A DNA stretch of 64,000 bases from Burkholderiaceae bacterium (GTDB lineage: Bacteria > Pseudomonadota > Gammaproteobacteria > Burkholderiales > Burkholderiaceae): contig CANHPL010000002.1 in assembly GCA_947462685.1 (NCBI GenBank), forward strand, positions 95,933 to 159,932, written 5' to 3'. The notes under the pieces are model-generated. The model was given only the letters and a program-made list of their open reading frames with translations, was not told where the DNA came from and made no database searches. The number at the start of each line of letters is the position of its first letter. Positions within the stretch are counted from its first letter, which is position 1. Positions 9,424-18,664 of the stretch are shown piece after piece. The position numbers and the translations under genes were made by a program.

Positions 9424-10410
9424 TTACAAGAGATGCTTAACCCCATCTTGCTCTTCAAGAAGTTCCTTTAATGTAAAGTCCATCCGTTCGCGAGAAAACG
9501 CATCAACAGGAAGATCTTTAATCATCGTGTACTCACCATTCTCACAAATGACTGGGAAGCCATACATCACTTCAGCAGGGATGCCGTAAGAACCATCGGA
9601 GGGCACACCCATCGTCACCCATTTACCGTTGGTTCCAAGATGCCAATCGTGGATATGGTCAACCGCAGCATTTGCAGCAGAAGCTGCAGAGGATAAGCCA
9701 CGAGCTTCAATAATTGCTCCACCACGTTTACCCACAGTAGGCAAGAAGGTATTTTTATTCCAATCTTCGTCATTAATTACTTCTTTAATGGATTTTCCGG
9801 CAACTGTGGCGAAACGATAATCTGGATACATCGTAGGGCTGTGGTTACCCCAAACGACTAATTTTTCGATATCTGCTACTGCTGTACGAGATTTAGCTGC
9901 AAGCTGAGATAAAGCACGGTTGTGATCTAAACGTAACATGGCAGTAAAGTTTTTTGCTGGCAAGTCAGGGGCAGACTTCATTGCAATGTAAGCATTGGTG
10001 TTTGCTGGGTTGCCAACGACTAAAGTTTTAACAGTTCTTTTTGCCACTGCATTTAGGGCTTTGCCTTGAGCCGTAAAGATTTGGGCATTGGCAGAAAGTA
10101 AATCTTTTCTTTCCATGCCTGGACCACGAGGACGGGCACCGACGAGGACCGCATAGTCAATATCTTTAAATGCGGTCATTGGATCGCCGTGAGCAGTCAT
10201 ACTTTGTAGCAATGGAAAAGCGCAATCGTCGAGTTCCATCATGACGCCTTTTAAAGCATTTTGAGCTTTTTCATCAGGAATTTCTAATAATTGCAAAATA
10301 ACTGGTTGATCTTTTCCTAACATATCGCCATTTGCGATACGGAATAAAAGAGAGTATCCAATTTGACCGGCCGCTCCGGTGACTGCTACGCGCAGGGGTG
10401 CTTTTGACAT
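9424..10410 (-). CDS. mdh: malate dehydrogenase (NAD-dependent)
   Basis: Malate dehydrogenase interconverts malate and oxaloacetate in the TCA cycle. From the ATG at 10410 the protein has 328 residues, beginning [19 protein letters not shown], the Rossmann nucleotide-binding loop; a ribosome binding site (GGAGC) precedes this ATG, so an in-frame ATG 12 bases upstream is less likely. Substrate-binding arginines lie in [13 protein letters not shown] and in the LRLDHNRA segment, and the catalytic His is in [13 protein letters not shown]. The size and sequence match the 325-330 residue group shared by many betaproteobacteria and cytosolic eukaryotic enzymes. It is divergent from gntR and heads a three-gene operon. 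Confidence 0.96.
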   Translation of the reverse strand: MSKAPLRVAVTGAAGQIGYSLLFRIANGDMLGKDQPVILQLLEIPDEKAQNALKGVMMELDDCAFPLLQSMTAHGDPMTAFKDIDYAVLVGARPRGPGMERKDLLSANAQIFTAQGKALNAVAKRTVKTLVVGNPANTNAYIAMKSAPDLPAKNFTAMLRLDHNRALSQLAAKSRTAVADIEKLVVWGNHSPTMYPDYRFATVAGKSIKEVINDEDWNKNTFLPTVGKRGGAIIEARGLSSAASAANAAVDHIHDWHLGTNGKWVTMGVPSDGSYGIPAEVMYGFPVICENGEYTMIKDLPVDAFSRERMDFTLKELLEEQDGVKHLL

Positions 10411-10447
10411 AACTAGCTCCAAAATAATTAAAAATAAAGGCTATTTG

Positions 10448-10463
10448 ATGAAAAATTTTTCAT
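10448..10463. promoter_or_regulatory. 16-bp perfect palindrome between mdh and gntR
   Basis: ATGAAAAATTTTTCAT is fully self-complementary and sits in the 88-base gap between the divergent mdh and gntR starts, upstream of both. Its position fits an operator controlling one or both genes, but its composition is A/T only apart from one G and one C, so chance is possible. Confidence 0.35.
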
Positions 10464-10498
10464 ATTTTTTATCGCACAGTGTATATATGATATCTATT

Positions 10499-11245
10499 AT
10501 GCAAACCAAACAAGACAATTCATCAAAAAAATATATAGATTTACCACTTTATGTACAAATAAAGCACAAAATTTTGCTGGCTCTTGAGCAAGGTCTCTGG
10601 AAATCTGGGGATCTCATACCCAGTGAATCTGACTTAGCTACCACTTATGAGGTTAGCCAAGGTACTATTCGCAAGGCACTTGATGAACTAGTCCAGCAAC
10701 AGTTACTGATTCGTCGTCAAGGGAGTGGGACGTTTGTGGCGACGCATCAGGAAGAGCAAAGTAAATATAGGTTTTTGCATTTAGCCAATTCTGCTGGGGT
10801 CATTGAGGATTCCCAGAACAAAATTTTGCTCTGCACTCATCAAAAGGCTCCAAAAATCGTTTATGTGTCATTCAAAATGCAAGCGGAGGATATCTTCGTT
10901 CATATACGCAGGTTAATGAGCTTTAATGGTAAACCTATTGTTTTTGAAGATATTTGGTTACCCTGTCCGCTATTTGGGGATATATCTCTAGAACTATTAG
11001 CTTCATGGTCGGGATCGATGTATGGCTTATTTGAAAGTCATTTTGGGGTGCATATGACCCATGCCGAAGAGCGAATACATGCAGTTTTACCAAGCGATAT
11101 GGCTGCAGAATATCTAGGAATTGATGCATTAGTTCCCGTTTTAGATGTTTTTCGGGTTGCTTATACCTATGGGGATAGGCCGGTAGAGGTTCGTCAGGCC
11201 CAATACATCACGACAGAACACCATTATTTTAATCGAATTGGTTAA
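10499..11245 (+). CDS. GntR-family transcriptional regulator (HutC subfamily, UTRA domain)
   Basis: From the ATG at 10499 the protein has 248 residues. An N-terminal winged helix-turn-helix (LPLYVQIKHKILLALEQG, then SESDLATTYEVSQGTIRKAL) is followed by GSGTFVATH and a C-terminal UTRA ligand-binding domain (PIVFEDIWLP near the middle, PVEVRQAQY at the end). HutC-type GntR proteins are usually repressors released by a small metabolite. In-frame ATGs at 10448 and 10487 are possible; the 10448 one has an AAAGG in front but would start within the palindrome. Its place between mdh and sdhC, a layout common in Burkholderiaceae, suggests it regulates these TCA genes; ligand unknown. Confidence 0.88.
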   Translation: MQTKQDNSSKKYIDLPLYVQIKHKILLALEQGLWKSGDLIPSESDLATTYEVSQGTIRKALDELVQQQLLIRRQGSGTFVATHQEEQSKYRFLHLANSAGVIEDSQNKILLCTHQKAPKIVYVSFKMQAEDIFVHIRRLMSFNGKPIVFEDIWLPCPLFGDISLELLASWSGSMYGLFESHFGVHMTHAEERIHAVLPSDMAAEYLGIDALVPVLDVFRVAYTYGDRPVEVRQAQYITTEHHYFNRIG

Positions 11246-11329
11246 GCTTAACTGATGAAATAACTCAAGTTTTGACAAAAAAAAATCATGAAATCTCAGG
11301 ATATGACAAAATTACGAAATACAAATTTA

Positions 11330-11352
11330 TTTATGTAATGAAATTACATAAA
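11330..11352. promoter_or_regulatory. inverted repeat upstream of sdhC, candidate GntR operator
   Basis: Arms TTTATGTAAT (11330-11339) and ATTACATAAA (11343-11352) are exact reverse complements around a 3-base centre (GAA). The site lies in the 172-base gap between gntR and sdhC, 66 bases before the sdhC start. The GT...AC core spacing is compatible with GntR-family operators. Two copies of TGACAAAA (11273-11280 and 11304-11311) lie upstream, one forming a TTGACA-like -35 box without a well-placed -10. Confidence 0.55.
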
Positions 11353-11417
11353 AGTTTGTGAAAATAAGAAGAGTAGTAATAAGATTTTTACAGCACATAC
11401 AATTTAAAAGGAACAAC

Positions 11418-11843
11418 ATGTCTGAAACTGTTGACACGAGCCCTAAGCCAGCCCGCCGAGAATTCAAAAATATTGGATACGGGCAAATTTTAACTTCCTA
11501 TAAATTACCCTGGTCTGGAAAAGTATCTATTTTGCATCGCGCTAGCGGTGCATTACTTTTTTTATCCTTACCATTTATCCTTTATCTCTTTGATCAGAGT
11601 TTGACTTCTGAACTGAGTTTTATAACTTTTTCAGAAGTTATAGGTCACCCTCTCATTAAATTATTTTTACTCGCCTTAATTTGGGCTTTTTTACATCACT
11701 TTTGTGCTGGGATCCGTTTTTTGTTGTTAGATCTGCACAAGGGTATTGAGAAAACACAAATCCAAAAAACCGCAGTCACTGTCCTAGTTGTGAGCTTATC
11801 TCTTACAGCGGTTCTTGGGGCAAAACTTTTTAACTTATTCTGA
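11418..11843 (+). CDS. sdhC: succinate dehydrogenase cytochrome b556 subunit
   Basis: A 141-residue membrane anchor of complex II with three hydrophobic segments. Together with SdhD it holds heme b and the ubiquinone site. The SILHRASGALLF motif begins the first membrane helix and is the family signature; HHFCAGIRFLLLD carries the likely heme-ligating His. The ATG at 11418 follows a good ribosome binding site (AAAGGA), so I use it rather than an upstream in-frame codon. First gene of sdhCDAB-sdhE-gltA; SdhD starts 7 bases after its stop. Confidence 0.93.
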   Translation: MSETVDTSPKPARREFKNIGYGQILTSYKLPWSGKVSILHRASGALLFLSLPFILYLFDQSLTSELSFITFSEVIGHPLIKLFLLALIWAFLHHFCAGIRFLLLDLHKGIEKTQIQKTAVTVLVVSLSLTAVLGAKLFNLF

Positions 11844-11850
11844 GGTCAAC

Positions 11851-12216
11851 ATGTCAAAAAATAATATTGGTGTAAATCGACTTGTTGTCGGTGCTCATTA
11901 CGGTTTAACAGAATGGCTATTACAACGTATTACAGCTGTGATTATGGTTATTTTTACGGTTCTGTTTTTAGGTGTTTATTTAGTTTATGGCAACGCCAGT
12001 TATGAAGGTTGGGCTAGTTTATTTGCCAATCAGTTCATCAAGATTGTCACATTTCTTACTCTATTAAGCCTTTTTTATCACGCATGGGTTGGAATCCGTG
12101 ATATTTGGATGGATTACATTGCTTCTGCTGGACTGCGTCTAGCATTACAAACTTTTACTGTGTTGTGGCTAGTCGGTTGTGCTGGTTACACTGCTCAAAT
12201 TCTTTGGAGGGTTTAA
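11851..12216 (+). CDS. sdhD: succinate dehydrogenase membrane anchor subunit
   Basis: A 121-residue protein with three predicted membrane helices, the usual size for SdhD. The segment LFYHAWVGIRDIWMDY carries the heme b ligand His and the conserved Asp-Tyr near the quinone pocket. The ATG at 11851 follows GAGGT, and an earlier in-frame ATG inside sdhC is rejected. The stop is directly followed by the sdhA start, consistent with tight co-translation of the complex II subunits. Confidence 0.93.
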   Translation: MSKNNIGVNRLVVGAHYGLTEWLLQRITAVIMVIFTVLFLGVYLVYGNASYEGWASLFANQFIKIVTFLTLLSLFYHAWVGIRDIWMDYIASAGLRLALQTFTVLWLVGCAGYTAQILWRV

Positions 12217-13995
12217 ATGGCAGCTATAAAATCAGCTATTCCGCGCAGACGTTTTGACGTGGTGATTGTTGGGGCAGGTGGTGCTGGGATGCGTGCATCT
12301 TTGCAGTTGGCAGAAGCGGGCCTGAATGTCGCTGTGCTATCAAAAGTTTTTCCAACTCGTTCGCACACTGTTGCAGCTCAGGGTGGGATTGGCGCATCTC
12401 TTGGGAACATGAGTGAAGATAATTGGCACTATCACTTTTACGACACGATCAAAGGTTCAGACTGGTTAGGTGATCAAGATGCCATTGAATTTATGTGCCG
12501 TGAAGCTCCTAAGGTGGTGTATGAGTTAGAGCATTTTGGTATGCCATTTGATCGCAATCCAGATGGCACCATTTATCAGCGTCCATTTGGTGGCCATACA
12601 GCAAATTATGGCGAAAAAGCTGTCCAAAGAGCATGTGCTGCGGCGGATAGAACTGGTCACGCGATGTTACATACGCTATATCAAAGAAACGTCCGAGCTC
12701 GTACGCAGTTTTTTGTCGAGTGGATGGCCTTGGATTTAATTCGTGATGCAGATGGAGATGTTCTTGGTGTTACTGCCATGGAAATGGAAACGGGTGATAT
12801 CCACATCCTTGAAGCTAAATGTACGATGTTTGCAACTGGCGGTGCTGGCCGTATTTGGCAAGCTTCTACTAATGCATTTATCAATACCGGTGACGGTATG
12901 GGCATGACTGCTCGCGCAGGAGTTCCTTTAGAGGATATGGAATTTTGGCAATTTCACCCAACCGGAGTTGCAGGCGCTGGTGTCTTATTAACCGAAGGTT
13001 GCCGTGGCGAGGGTGGTATTTTGCGTAATAAAGATGGCGAGCGTTTCATGGAGCGTTACGCACCTACGCTCAAAGATTTAGCGCCCCGCGATTTTGTGTC
13101 ACGCGCAATGGATCAAGAAATCAAAGAGGGTCGTGGCTGTGGACCTAATGGCGATTACGTTGTATTAGATTTAACACATATTGGTGCAGAGACCATTCAT
13201 AAGCGTTTGCCGTCTGTTTTTGAAATTGGTATTAACTTTGCTAACGTTGATGTTACGAAAGAGCCAATTCCTGTAGTGCCAACCATTCATTATCAAATGG
13301 GTGGCATTCCGACAAATATTCATGGTCAAGTGGTAGCTCCCAAGAATGGCAATCCCAATGCTGTTGTTAATGGATTTTATGCTGTAGGAGAATGTTCTTG
13401 TGTGTCTGTTCATGGAGCAAATCGACTTGGAACAAACTCATTGCTTGACTTGTTGGTATTTGGTCGTGCAGCGGGCAATCATGTTGTTTCAACCTCTTTA
13501 AAGCAAAAAGAACATAAGCCTTTACCTGCTGATGCCGCCGATTACTCTTTATCACGGGTTGCTGCTTTGGATAACTCAAGTTCGGGTGAATACACCCAAG
13601 ATGTAGCGAATGAAATACGTAATGCTATGCAAAAACATTGTGGCGTATTTAGAACGCAAAAAATCATGGATGAAGGTGTTGCCAAAATGGCAGAGTTGAC
13701 TGAAAAAGCCAAACACATCCATTTAAAAGATAAATCAAAGACTTTTAATACCGCACGTGTTGAAGCCTTAGAGTTAGCTAATTTAGTCGAAGCGGCTAAT
13801 TCAACCATGTACTCAGCAGCAGCTAGACAGGAAAGTCGTGGCGCTCATGCTCACGATGACTGTCCAAATCGAGATGATGAAAACTGGATGAAACATTCTC
13901 TTTGGTTTAAAGAAAATAACCGATTGGAGTACAAGCCAGTCAACCTGCAGCCATTAACTGCTGAGTCCATTCCACCTAAAGTTCGTACTTTCTAA
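12217..13995 (+). CDS. sdhA: succinate dehydrogenase flavoprotein subunit
   Basis: A 592-residue flavoprotein, standard length, oxidising succinate to fumarate on the inner face of the membrane. The FAD-binding VVIVGAGGAGMRASLQLAEA is at residues 15-34. His50 in RSHTVAAQGGIGAS is the residue to which FAD is covalently attached with the help of SdhE. The substrate-site HPTG motif and the EGCRGEGGILRN segment are intact, and the late SVHGANRLGTNSLLDLLVFG is typical of the family. It starts immediately after the sdhD stop. Confidence 0.97.
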   Translation: MAAIKSAIPRRRFDVVIVGAGGAGMRASLQLAEAGLNVAVLSKVFPTRSHTVAAQGGIGASLGNMSEDNWHYHFYDTIKGSDWLGDQDAIEFMCREAPKVVYELEHFGMPFDRNPDGTIYQRPFGGHTANYGEKAVQRACAAADRTGHAMLHTLYQRNVRARTQFFVEWMALDLIRDADGDVLGVTAMEMETGDIHILEAKCTMFATGGAGRIWQASTNAFINTGDGMGMTARAGVPLEDMEFWQFHPTGVAGAGVLLTEGCRGEGGILRNKDGERFMERYAPTLKDLAPRDFVSRAMDQEIKEGRGCGPNGDYVVLDLTHIGAETIHKRLPSVFEIGINFANVDVTKEPIPVVPTIHYQMGGIPTNIHGQVVAPKNGNPNAVVNGFYAVGECSCVSVHGANRLGTNSLLDLLVFGRAAGNHVVSTSLKQKEHKPLPADAADYSLSRVAALDNSSSGEYTQDVANEIRNAMQKHCGVFRTQKIMDEGVAKMAELTEKAKHIHLKDKSKTFNTARVEALELANLVEAANSTMYSAAARQESRGAHAHDDCPNRDDENWMKHSLWFKENNRLEYKPVNLQPLTAESIPPKVRTF

Positions 13996-14005
13996 GAGGT
14001 TTATC

Positions 14006-14713
14006 ATGAGTCAAAAGAGAATATTTGAAGTCTACCGCTACGACCCTGATCAGGACGCTGCCCCACGTATGCAGACCTATGAGTTAGAGCTAGATGGCAG
14101 TGAAAGAATGTTATTGGATGCTTTAATAAAGCTTAAGAAATTGGATGAGACCTTATCATTCCGTCGCTCATGCCGCGAAGGTGTTTGCGGTTCTGATGCC
14201 ATGAACATTAACGGTAAAAATGGCTTGGCTTGCTTGACGAATATGTTGACTTTGCCCAACAAAATTACATTACGACCATTACCAGGTTTGCCTGTTGTGC
14301 GAGATATGATTGTTGATATGACGAATTTTTTCAAGCAATACCACTCGATTCGCCCCTATTTGGTCAACGATACACCGCCTCCTGAAAAAGAGCGTTTACA
14401 GTCTCCTGAAGAACGTGACGAGTTGAATGGCCTGTACGAATGTATTTTGTGCGCATCTTGCTCTACAGCTTGCCCATCTTTTTGGTGGAACCCCGATAAA
14501 TTTGTAGGTCCTGCAGGTTTATTACAGGCCTACCGCTTCATTGCTGATAGTCGCGATCAAGTCACGAGTGAGCGTTTAGATAATTTGGAAGATCCATATC
14601 GATTATTCCGTTGTCACACCATTATGAATTGTGTAGACGTATGTCCAAAAGGCCTAAACCCAACTAAAGCAATTGGCAAAATTAAGGAATTGATGGTACG
14701 TCGCTCAGTATGA
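14006..14713 (+). CDS. sdhB: succinate dehydrogenase iron-sulfur subunit
   Basis: A 235-residue subunit carrying electrons from FAD to quinone through three clusters. The [2Fe-2S] ligands are in CREGVCGSDA and the following GLAC; the [4Fe-4S] cluster in CILCASCSTACP; and the [3Fe-4S] cluster in CHTIMNCVDVCPKGLNP. All expected cysteines are present. It follows sdhA by 10 bases and its stop overlaps the sdhE start by four bases (ATGA). Confidence 0.96.
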   Translation: MSQKRIFEVYRYDPDQDAAPRMQTYELELDGSERMLLDALIKLKKLDETLSFRRSCREGVCGSDAMNINGKNGLACLTNMLTLPNKITLRPLPGLPVVRDMIVDMTNFFKQYHSIRPYLVNDTPPPEKERLQSPEERDELNGLYECILCASCSTACPSFWWNPDKFVGPAGLLQAYRFIADSRDQVTSERLDNLEDPYRLFRCHTIMNCVDVCPKGLNPTKAIGKIKELMVRRSV

Positions 14714-14967
14714 TTGCTGATGCACAAACCCTTTCTAGACTTCGCTGGAGTGCTAGAAGAGGTTTACTTGAAAATGATTTGATTATTGAGCGATTTTTTA
14801 ATCGATATATCAATACATTGACGGTAGAAGATGTGTTTGCGATGGATCAGTTGCTTGATCTTAGTGATAACGATTTGTTAGATTTGCTCCTGAAAAGGAT
14901 TGAGCCTAAAGGGGCTCTAGACAAACCAGATGTGATTAAAATATTACAAATGTTGCGTCAAATGTAA
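14710..14967 (+). CDS. sdhE: FAD assembly factor SdhE
   Basis: An 85-residue all-helical protein of the SdhE/YgfY/SDHAF2 family that promotes covalent attachment of FAD to SdhA. The invariant RGLLE motif occupies residues 17-21, and the C-terminal pattern (NDLLDLLLKR) fits. The 4-base overlap with sdhB (ATGA) couples it to the complex it matures. Confidence 0.92.
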   Translation: MIADAQTLSRLRWSARRGLLENDLIIERFFNRYINTLTVEDVFAMDQLLDLSDNDLLDLLLKRIEPKGALDKPDVIKILQMLRQM

Positions 14968-15012
14968 AATTTGGTGTTGAAAATGAAAAAGTAACGAGCT
15001 GTGTTCTATTAA

Positions 15013-15018
15013 TATAAT
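15013..15018 (+). promoter_or_regulatory. candidate -10 box of gltA
   Basis: A perfect TATAAT stands 25 bases before the gltA start in the 76-base gap after sdhE. The corresponding -35 region (about 14990-14995, AGTAAC) is a poor match. It would allow gltA transcription independent of the sdh promoter. Confidence 0.35.
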
Positions 15019-15043
15019 AATTTGAATGGAAGGAAATCCTGCA

Positions 15044-16354
15044 ATGACCCCCTCTGACATTAAAGCCACACTATCTTTTTCTGACGGCTCACCAGCTATC
15101 GACATGCCAATTTACAAAGGAACAGTTGGTCCCGATGTAATAGATATTCGTAAATTGTATGGACAAACAGGTAAATTTACCTATGACCCTGGTTTTATGT
15201 CTACAGCTTCTTGTAACTCAAAGATTACCTTTATTGACGGTGACAAAGGTGAGTTGCTATATCGTGGATACCCTATTCAAGAATTAGCTCAAAATTGTGA
15301 TTTTCTAGAAAGCTGTTATTTGCTTATTAATGGCGAATTACCGAATGCAGATGAGAAAAAGTCATTTGACAGGCTCGTCATGCAACATACAATGGTTCAT
15401 GAGCAGATGCAGTTCTTTCTGAGAGGTTTCCGTCGAGATGCACATCCGATGGCTGTATTAACAGGCTTAGTTGGTGGAATGGCAGCTTTTTATCACGATG
15501 GTCTCGATTATAGTAATCAAAAAATTAGAGAAATCGCTCAAATTCGCTTAATTGCAAAAATGCCAACCTTGGTAGCTATGTCTTATAAATATTCGATTGG
15601 GCAACCATTTATTTATCCAAAGAATGATTTATCTTACACAGCAAACTTCATGCGAATGATGTTTGCTAATCCTTGTGAAGAATATCAAATCAATGATGTT
15701 TTGGTTCGTGCTTTGGACCGAATCTTCATTTTACATGCTGATCATGAGCAAAATGCTTCCACGTCAACGGTCCGATTGGCTGGTTCCTCTGGCACTAACC
15801 CATTTGCAGCAATTGCTTCTGGAGTTGCTTGTTTATGGGGTCCTGCGCATGGTGGTGCCAATGAAGCTTGTTTACAAATGCTTGAAAATATCCAAGCCAT
15901 GGGCGGGGTAGAGAAAATCGGTGAATTCATCGCTCAAGTGAAAGATAAAGAATCAGGTGTTCGTTTGATGGGCTTTGGTCATCGGGTTTATAAAAACTTT
16001 GACCCACGTGCCAAGTTAATGCGTGAAACATGTTACGAAGTTCTGAATGAGCTTGGTTTGCAAGATGACCCATTGTTCAAATTAGCCATGACATTAGAGA
16101 AAATTGCATTAGAAGATGAGTACTTTGTTAGCCGTAAACTTTATCCAAACGTCGATTTTTACTCAGGAATTGTCCAGCGTGCATTAGGGATTCCAACAGA
16201 AATGTTCACTTGCATATTCTCATTAGCTAGAACAGTTGGTTGGATCGCGCAGTGGGAAGAGATGATTACAGATCCTGAGTATAAAATAGGGCGTCCGCGT
16301 CAATTATTTAATGGCTATCAGACTCGGTCAGTTCCATCTATTAACAAACGATAA
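15044..16354 (+). CDS. gltA: citrate synthase, type II hexameric
   Basis: Citrate synthase condenses oxaloacetate with acetyl-CoA at the entry of the TCA cycle. The 436-residue length fits the type II proteobacterial enzyme. Catalytic segments are [14 protein letters not shown] and [10 protein letters not shown], followed by [14 protein letters not shown]. The ATG at 15044 is preceded by GGAAGGAAA; an in-frame ATG at 15026 lies before this ribosome binding site and is less likely. The N-terminal part ([17 protein letters not shown]) is well conserved. It follows sdhE and precedes leuC by 13 bases. Confidence 0.96.
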   Translation: MTPSDIKATLSFSDGSPAIDMPIYKGTVGPDVIDIRKLYGQTGKFTYDPGFMSTASCNSKITFIDGDKGELLYRGYPIQELAQNCDFLESCYLLINGELPNADEKKSFDRLVMQHTMVHEQMQFFLRGFRRDAHPMAVLTGLVGGMAAFYHDGLDYSNQKIREIAQIRLIAKMPTLVAMSYKYSIGQPFIYPKNDLSYTANFMRMMFANPCEEYQINDVLVRALDRIFILHADHEQNASTSTVRLAGSSGTNPFAAIASGVACLWGPAHGGANEACLQMLENIQAMGGVEKIGEFIAQVKDKESGVRLMGFGHRVYKNFDPRAKLMRETCYEVLNELGLQDDPLFKLAMTLEKIALEDEYFVSRKLYPNVDFYSGIVQRALGIPTEMFTCIFSLARTVGWIAQWEEMITDPEYKIGRPRQLFNGYQTRSVPSINKR

Positions 16355-16367
16355 TCAAGGAGATTGC

Positions 16368-17777
16368 ATGGCTCGTACCTTATATGACAAGCTTTGGGAC
16401 GACCATGTGGTCTATGCGGAAGAAGACGGTACTGCGGTTTTATATATCGACCGTCATCTTTTGCATGAGGTAACTAGCCCTCAGGCTTTTGAAGGCTTAT
16501 CACTTGCTAAACGAGCTTTATGGCGTAATTCAGCGAATTTGGCTGTTTCAGACCACAATGTTCCGACTACGGATCGATCAGTTGGCATCACCGATCCCAT
16601 TTCTAAATTACAAGTTGATACTTTAGATACCAATTGTGATCGATTAGGTATTACTCAATATAAAATGCATGACTTACGTCAAGGGATTGTCCATGTCATT
16701 GGTCCAGAGCAGGGGGCTACGCTACCCGGTATGACGATTGTTTGTGGTGATTCTCACACAAGTACACATGGTGCCTTTGGGGCATTGGCTTTTGGTATCG
16801 GAACTTCAGAAGTCGAGCATGTTTTAGCAACCCAAACATTGCTCATGAAAAAAAGTAAAAACATGTTAATTCGTGTTGATGGTAGATTATCCTCAGGCTG
16901 TACGGCCAAAGATATTGTTCTTGCAATTATTGGAAAGATTGGCACTGCAGGTGGAACTGGCCATACTATTGAGTTTGCTGGTGAGGCGATTCAACAGTTA
17001 TCGATTGAAGGTCGTATGACGGTTTGTAATATGGCGATTGAAGCAGGGGCAAGGTCAGGTTTAATTGCAGTAGATGAAAAAACCATCGAATACGTACAAA
17101 ATCGTCCATATGCACCCACAGGCCAAGCTTGGAGTTTGGCAATACAGTATTGGCGTGGACTGCATTCAGACCCAGATGCTGTATTTGATCAAGTGATTCA
17201 ATTACGTGCCGAAGAGATCAAACCTCAGGTCACTTGGGGTACTTCCCCAGAAATGGTTTTATCGATTGAAGATCGTATACCTGATCCTGAAAAAGAAAAA
17301 GACCCAAATAAGCGGTCTGCGATTGAGCATGCATTGGTTTACATGGGCTTAACACCTAATACGCCAATTGACTCCATCATGATTGATAAAGTATTTATTG
17401 GCTCTTGTACCAATAGCCGTATTGAAGATATGCGTGCGGCAGCGAAAGTTGTTGAGCGCTTAGGTAAAAAAGTTGCACCGAATGTGAGGTTGGCACTAGT
17501 GGTTCCTGGTTCTGGTTTGGTCAAAGCACAGGCAGAAAAAGAGGGGTTAGATAAACTCTTTATTGCGGCGGGATTCGAGTGGCGTGAACCAGGATGTTCT
17601 ATGTGCTTAGCTATGAATGCCGATCGACTGGAGCCACAGGAGCGGTGTGCTTCTACTTCAAATCGTAATTTTGAAGGGCGCCAAGGAGCCGGGGGCCGGA
17701 CTCATTTAGTCAGCCCTGCGATGGCTGCTGCTGCTGCGATTGAAGGTCATTTTGTGGATGTGCGTAAAATTGCATAA
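16368..17777 (+). CDS. leuC: 3-isopropylmalate dehydratase large subunit
   Basis: A 469-residue aconitase-family subunit that with LeuD converts 2-isopropylmalate to 3-isopropylmalate in leucine synthesis. The [4Fe-4S] ligands are the Cys of [10 protein letters not shown] and the two Cys of CSMCLAMN. The N-terminus [15 protein letters not shown] is typical, and its ATG at 16368 follows AAGGAGA. It lies 13 bases after gltA, so read-through from the TCA cluster is plausible. Confidence 0.96.
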   Translation: MARTLYDKLWDDHVVYAEEDGTAVLYIDRHLLHEVTSPQAFEGLSLAKRALWRNSANLAVSDHNVPTTDRSVGITDPISKLQVDTLDTNCDRLGITQYKMHDLRQGIVHVIGPEQGATLPGMTIVCGDSHTSTHGAFGALAFGIGTSEVEHVLATQTLLMKKSKNMLIRVDGRLSSGCTAKDIVLAIIGKIGTAGGTGHTIEFAGEAIQQLSIEGRMTVCNMAIEAGARSGLIAVDEKTIEYVQNRPYAPTGQAWSLAIQYWRGLHSDPDAVFDQVIQLRAEEIKPQVTWGTSPEMVLSIEDRIPDPEKEKDPNKRSAIEHALVYMGLTPNTPIDSIMIDKVFIGSCTNSRIEDMRAAAKVVERLGKKVAPNVRLALVVPGSGLVKAQAEKEGLDKLFIAAGFEWREPGCSMCLAMNADRLEPQERCASTSNRNFEGRQGAGGRTHLVSPAMAAAAAIEGHFVDVRKIA

Positions 17778-17798
17778 TTATTAATAAAAGGTCTATCG

Positions 17799-17993
17799 AT
17801 GAAAATTATTCAATGTATTTTTTTTCTGGTTATATCTCATGTATTAATCGCTTGCTCAACCCTTGAGGGTATGGGCCGTGATTTACAAAGTTTAGGTAAG
17901 TCGATTGAAAAAACTGCAGGACCATCAGTAAAGCTGGAAGAATCAAAGCCGATCGAACAGCCATCGGGTGCTGTTGTAACCCCAATTAAATAG
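17799..17993 (+). CDS. entericidin-like small lipoprotein
   Basis: A 64-residue peptide with a lipoprotein signal ending in LIAC (Cys19), so it should be lipidated and anchored in a membrane. The segment STLEGMGRDLQSLGKSIEKT resembles the entericidin A/B family, small lipoproteins first described in E. coli as a toxin/antidote pair; here there is a single copy. The C-terminal tail is proline-rich and unconserved-looking. It sits between leuC and leuD, ten bases before leuD, so it is co-expressed with leucine biosynthesis genes. The function in this setting is unknown. Confidence 0.75.
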   Translation: MKIIQCIFFLVISHVLIACSTLEGMGRDLQSLGKSIEKTAGPSVKLEESKPIEQPSGAVVTPIK

Positions 17994-18003
17994 ATGAATA
18001 ACT

Positions 18004-18651
18004 ATGCAAGCTTTTAATGTACATCAAGGTTTAGTTGTGCCGTTAGATCGTGAAAATGTCGATACCGATGCGATCATTCCTAAGCAGTTTTTAAAGTCAA
18101 TTGCTAGGACGGGTTTTGGACAAAATCTCTTTGATGCTTGGCGTTATTTAGATGCCGGCGAGCCTGGGGTGGATTGTTCGAAGCGCCCCATTAATCCAGA
18201 CTTTGTATTAAATCAACCACAGTACAAAGGCGGCAGTATTTTACTTGCGAGAAAGAATTTTGGTTGTGGTAGTTCTCGTGAGCATGCCCCTTGGGCGCTT
18301 GTGCAGTATGGTTTTCGAGCAGTCATTGCACCAAGCTTTGCAGATATTTTTATGAATAACTGCTATAAAAATGGTTTATTACCGATTGTTCTCTCAAACA
18401 CACAAGTGGATCATTTATTCAATGAGACATTTTCTTTTAATGGTTATCAAGTAACCATTGACTTAGAAAAGCAGATTGTCATCGCTGCAGATGGTAATTC
18501 TTATGACTTTGATATCACACCATTCCGAAAGTACTGTCTCTTTAATGGATTAGATGATATTGGTTTGACTTTACGTCATTCAGATAAAATCAAGAATTTT
18601 GAAACACAGCGTTTATTAAAAATGCCTTGGTTGGATACAAAGCTACCTTAA
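18004..18651 (+). CDS. leuD: 3-isopropylmalate dehydratase small subunit
   Basis: The 215-residue swivel subunit partnering LeuC. The family signatures [13 protein letters not shown] (residues about 20-32), [15 protein letters not shown] and [13 protein letters not shown] are intact. Length matches proteobacterial LeuD. Only the small lipoprotein gene separates it from leuC; leuB follows after 13 bases. Confidence 0.96.
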   Translation: MQAFNVHQGLVVPLDRENVDTDAIIPKQFLKSIARTGFGQNLFDAWRYLDAGEPGVDCSKRPINPDFVLNQPQYKGGSILLARKNFGCGSSREHAPWALVQYGFRAVIAPSFADIFMNNCYKNGLLPIVLSNTQVDHLFNETFSFNGYQVTIDLEKQIVIAADGNSYDFDITPFRKYCLFNGLDDIGLTLRHSDKIKNFETQRLLKMPWLDTKLP

Positions 18652-18664
18652 GTTTGGATTAATT

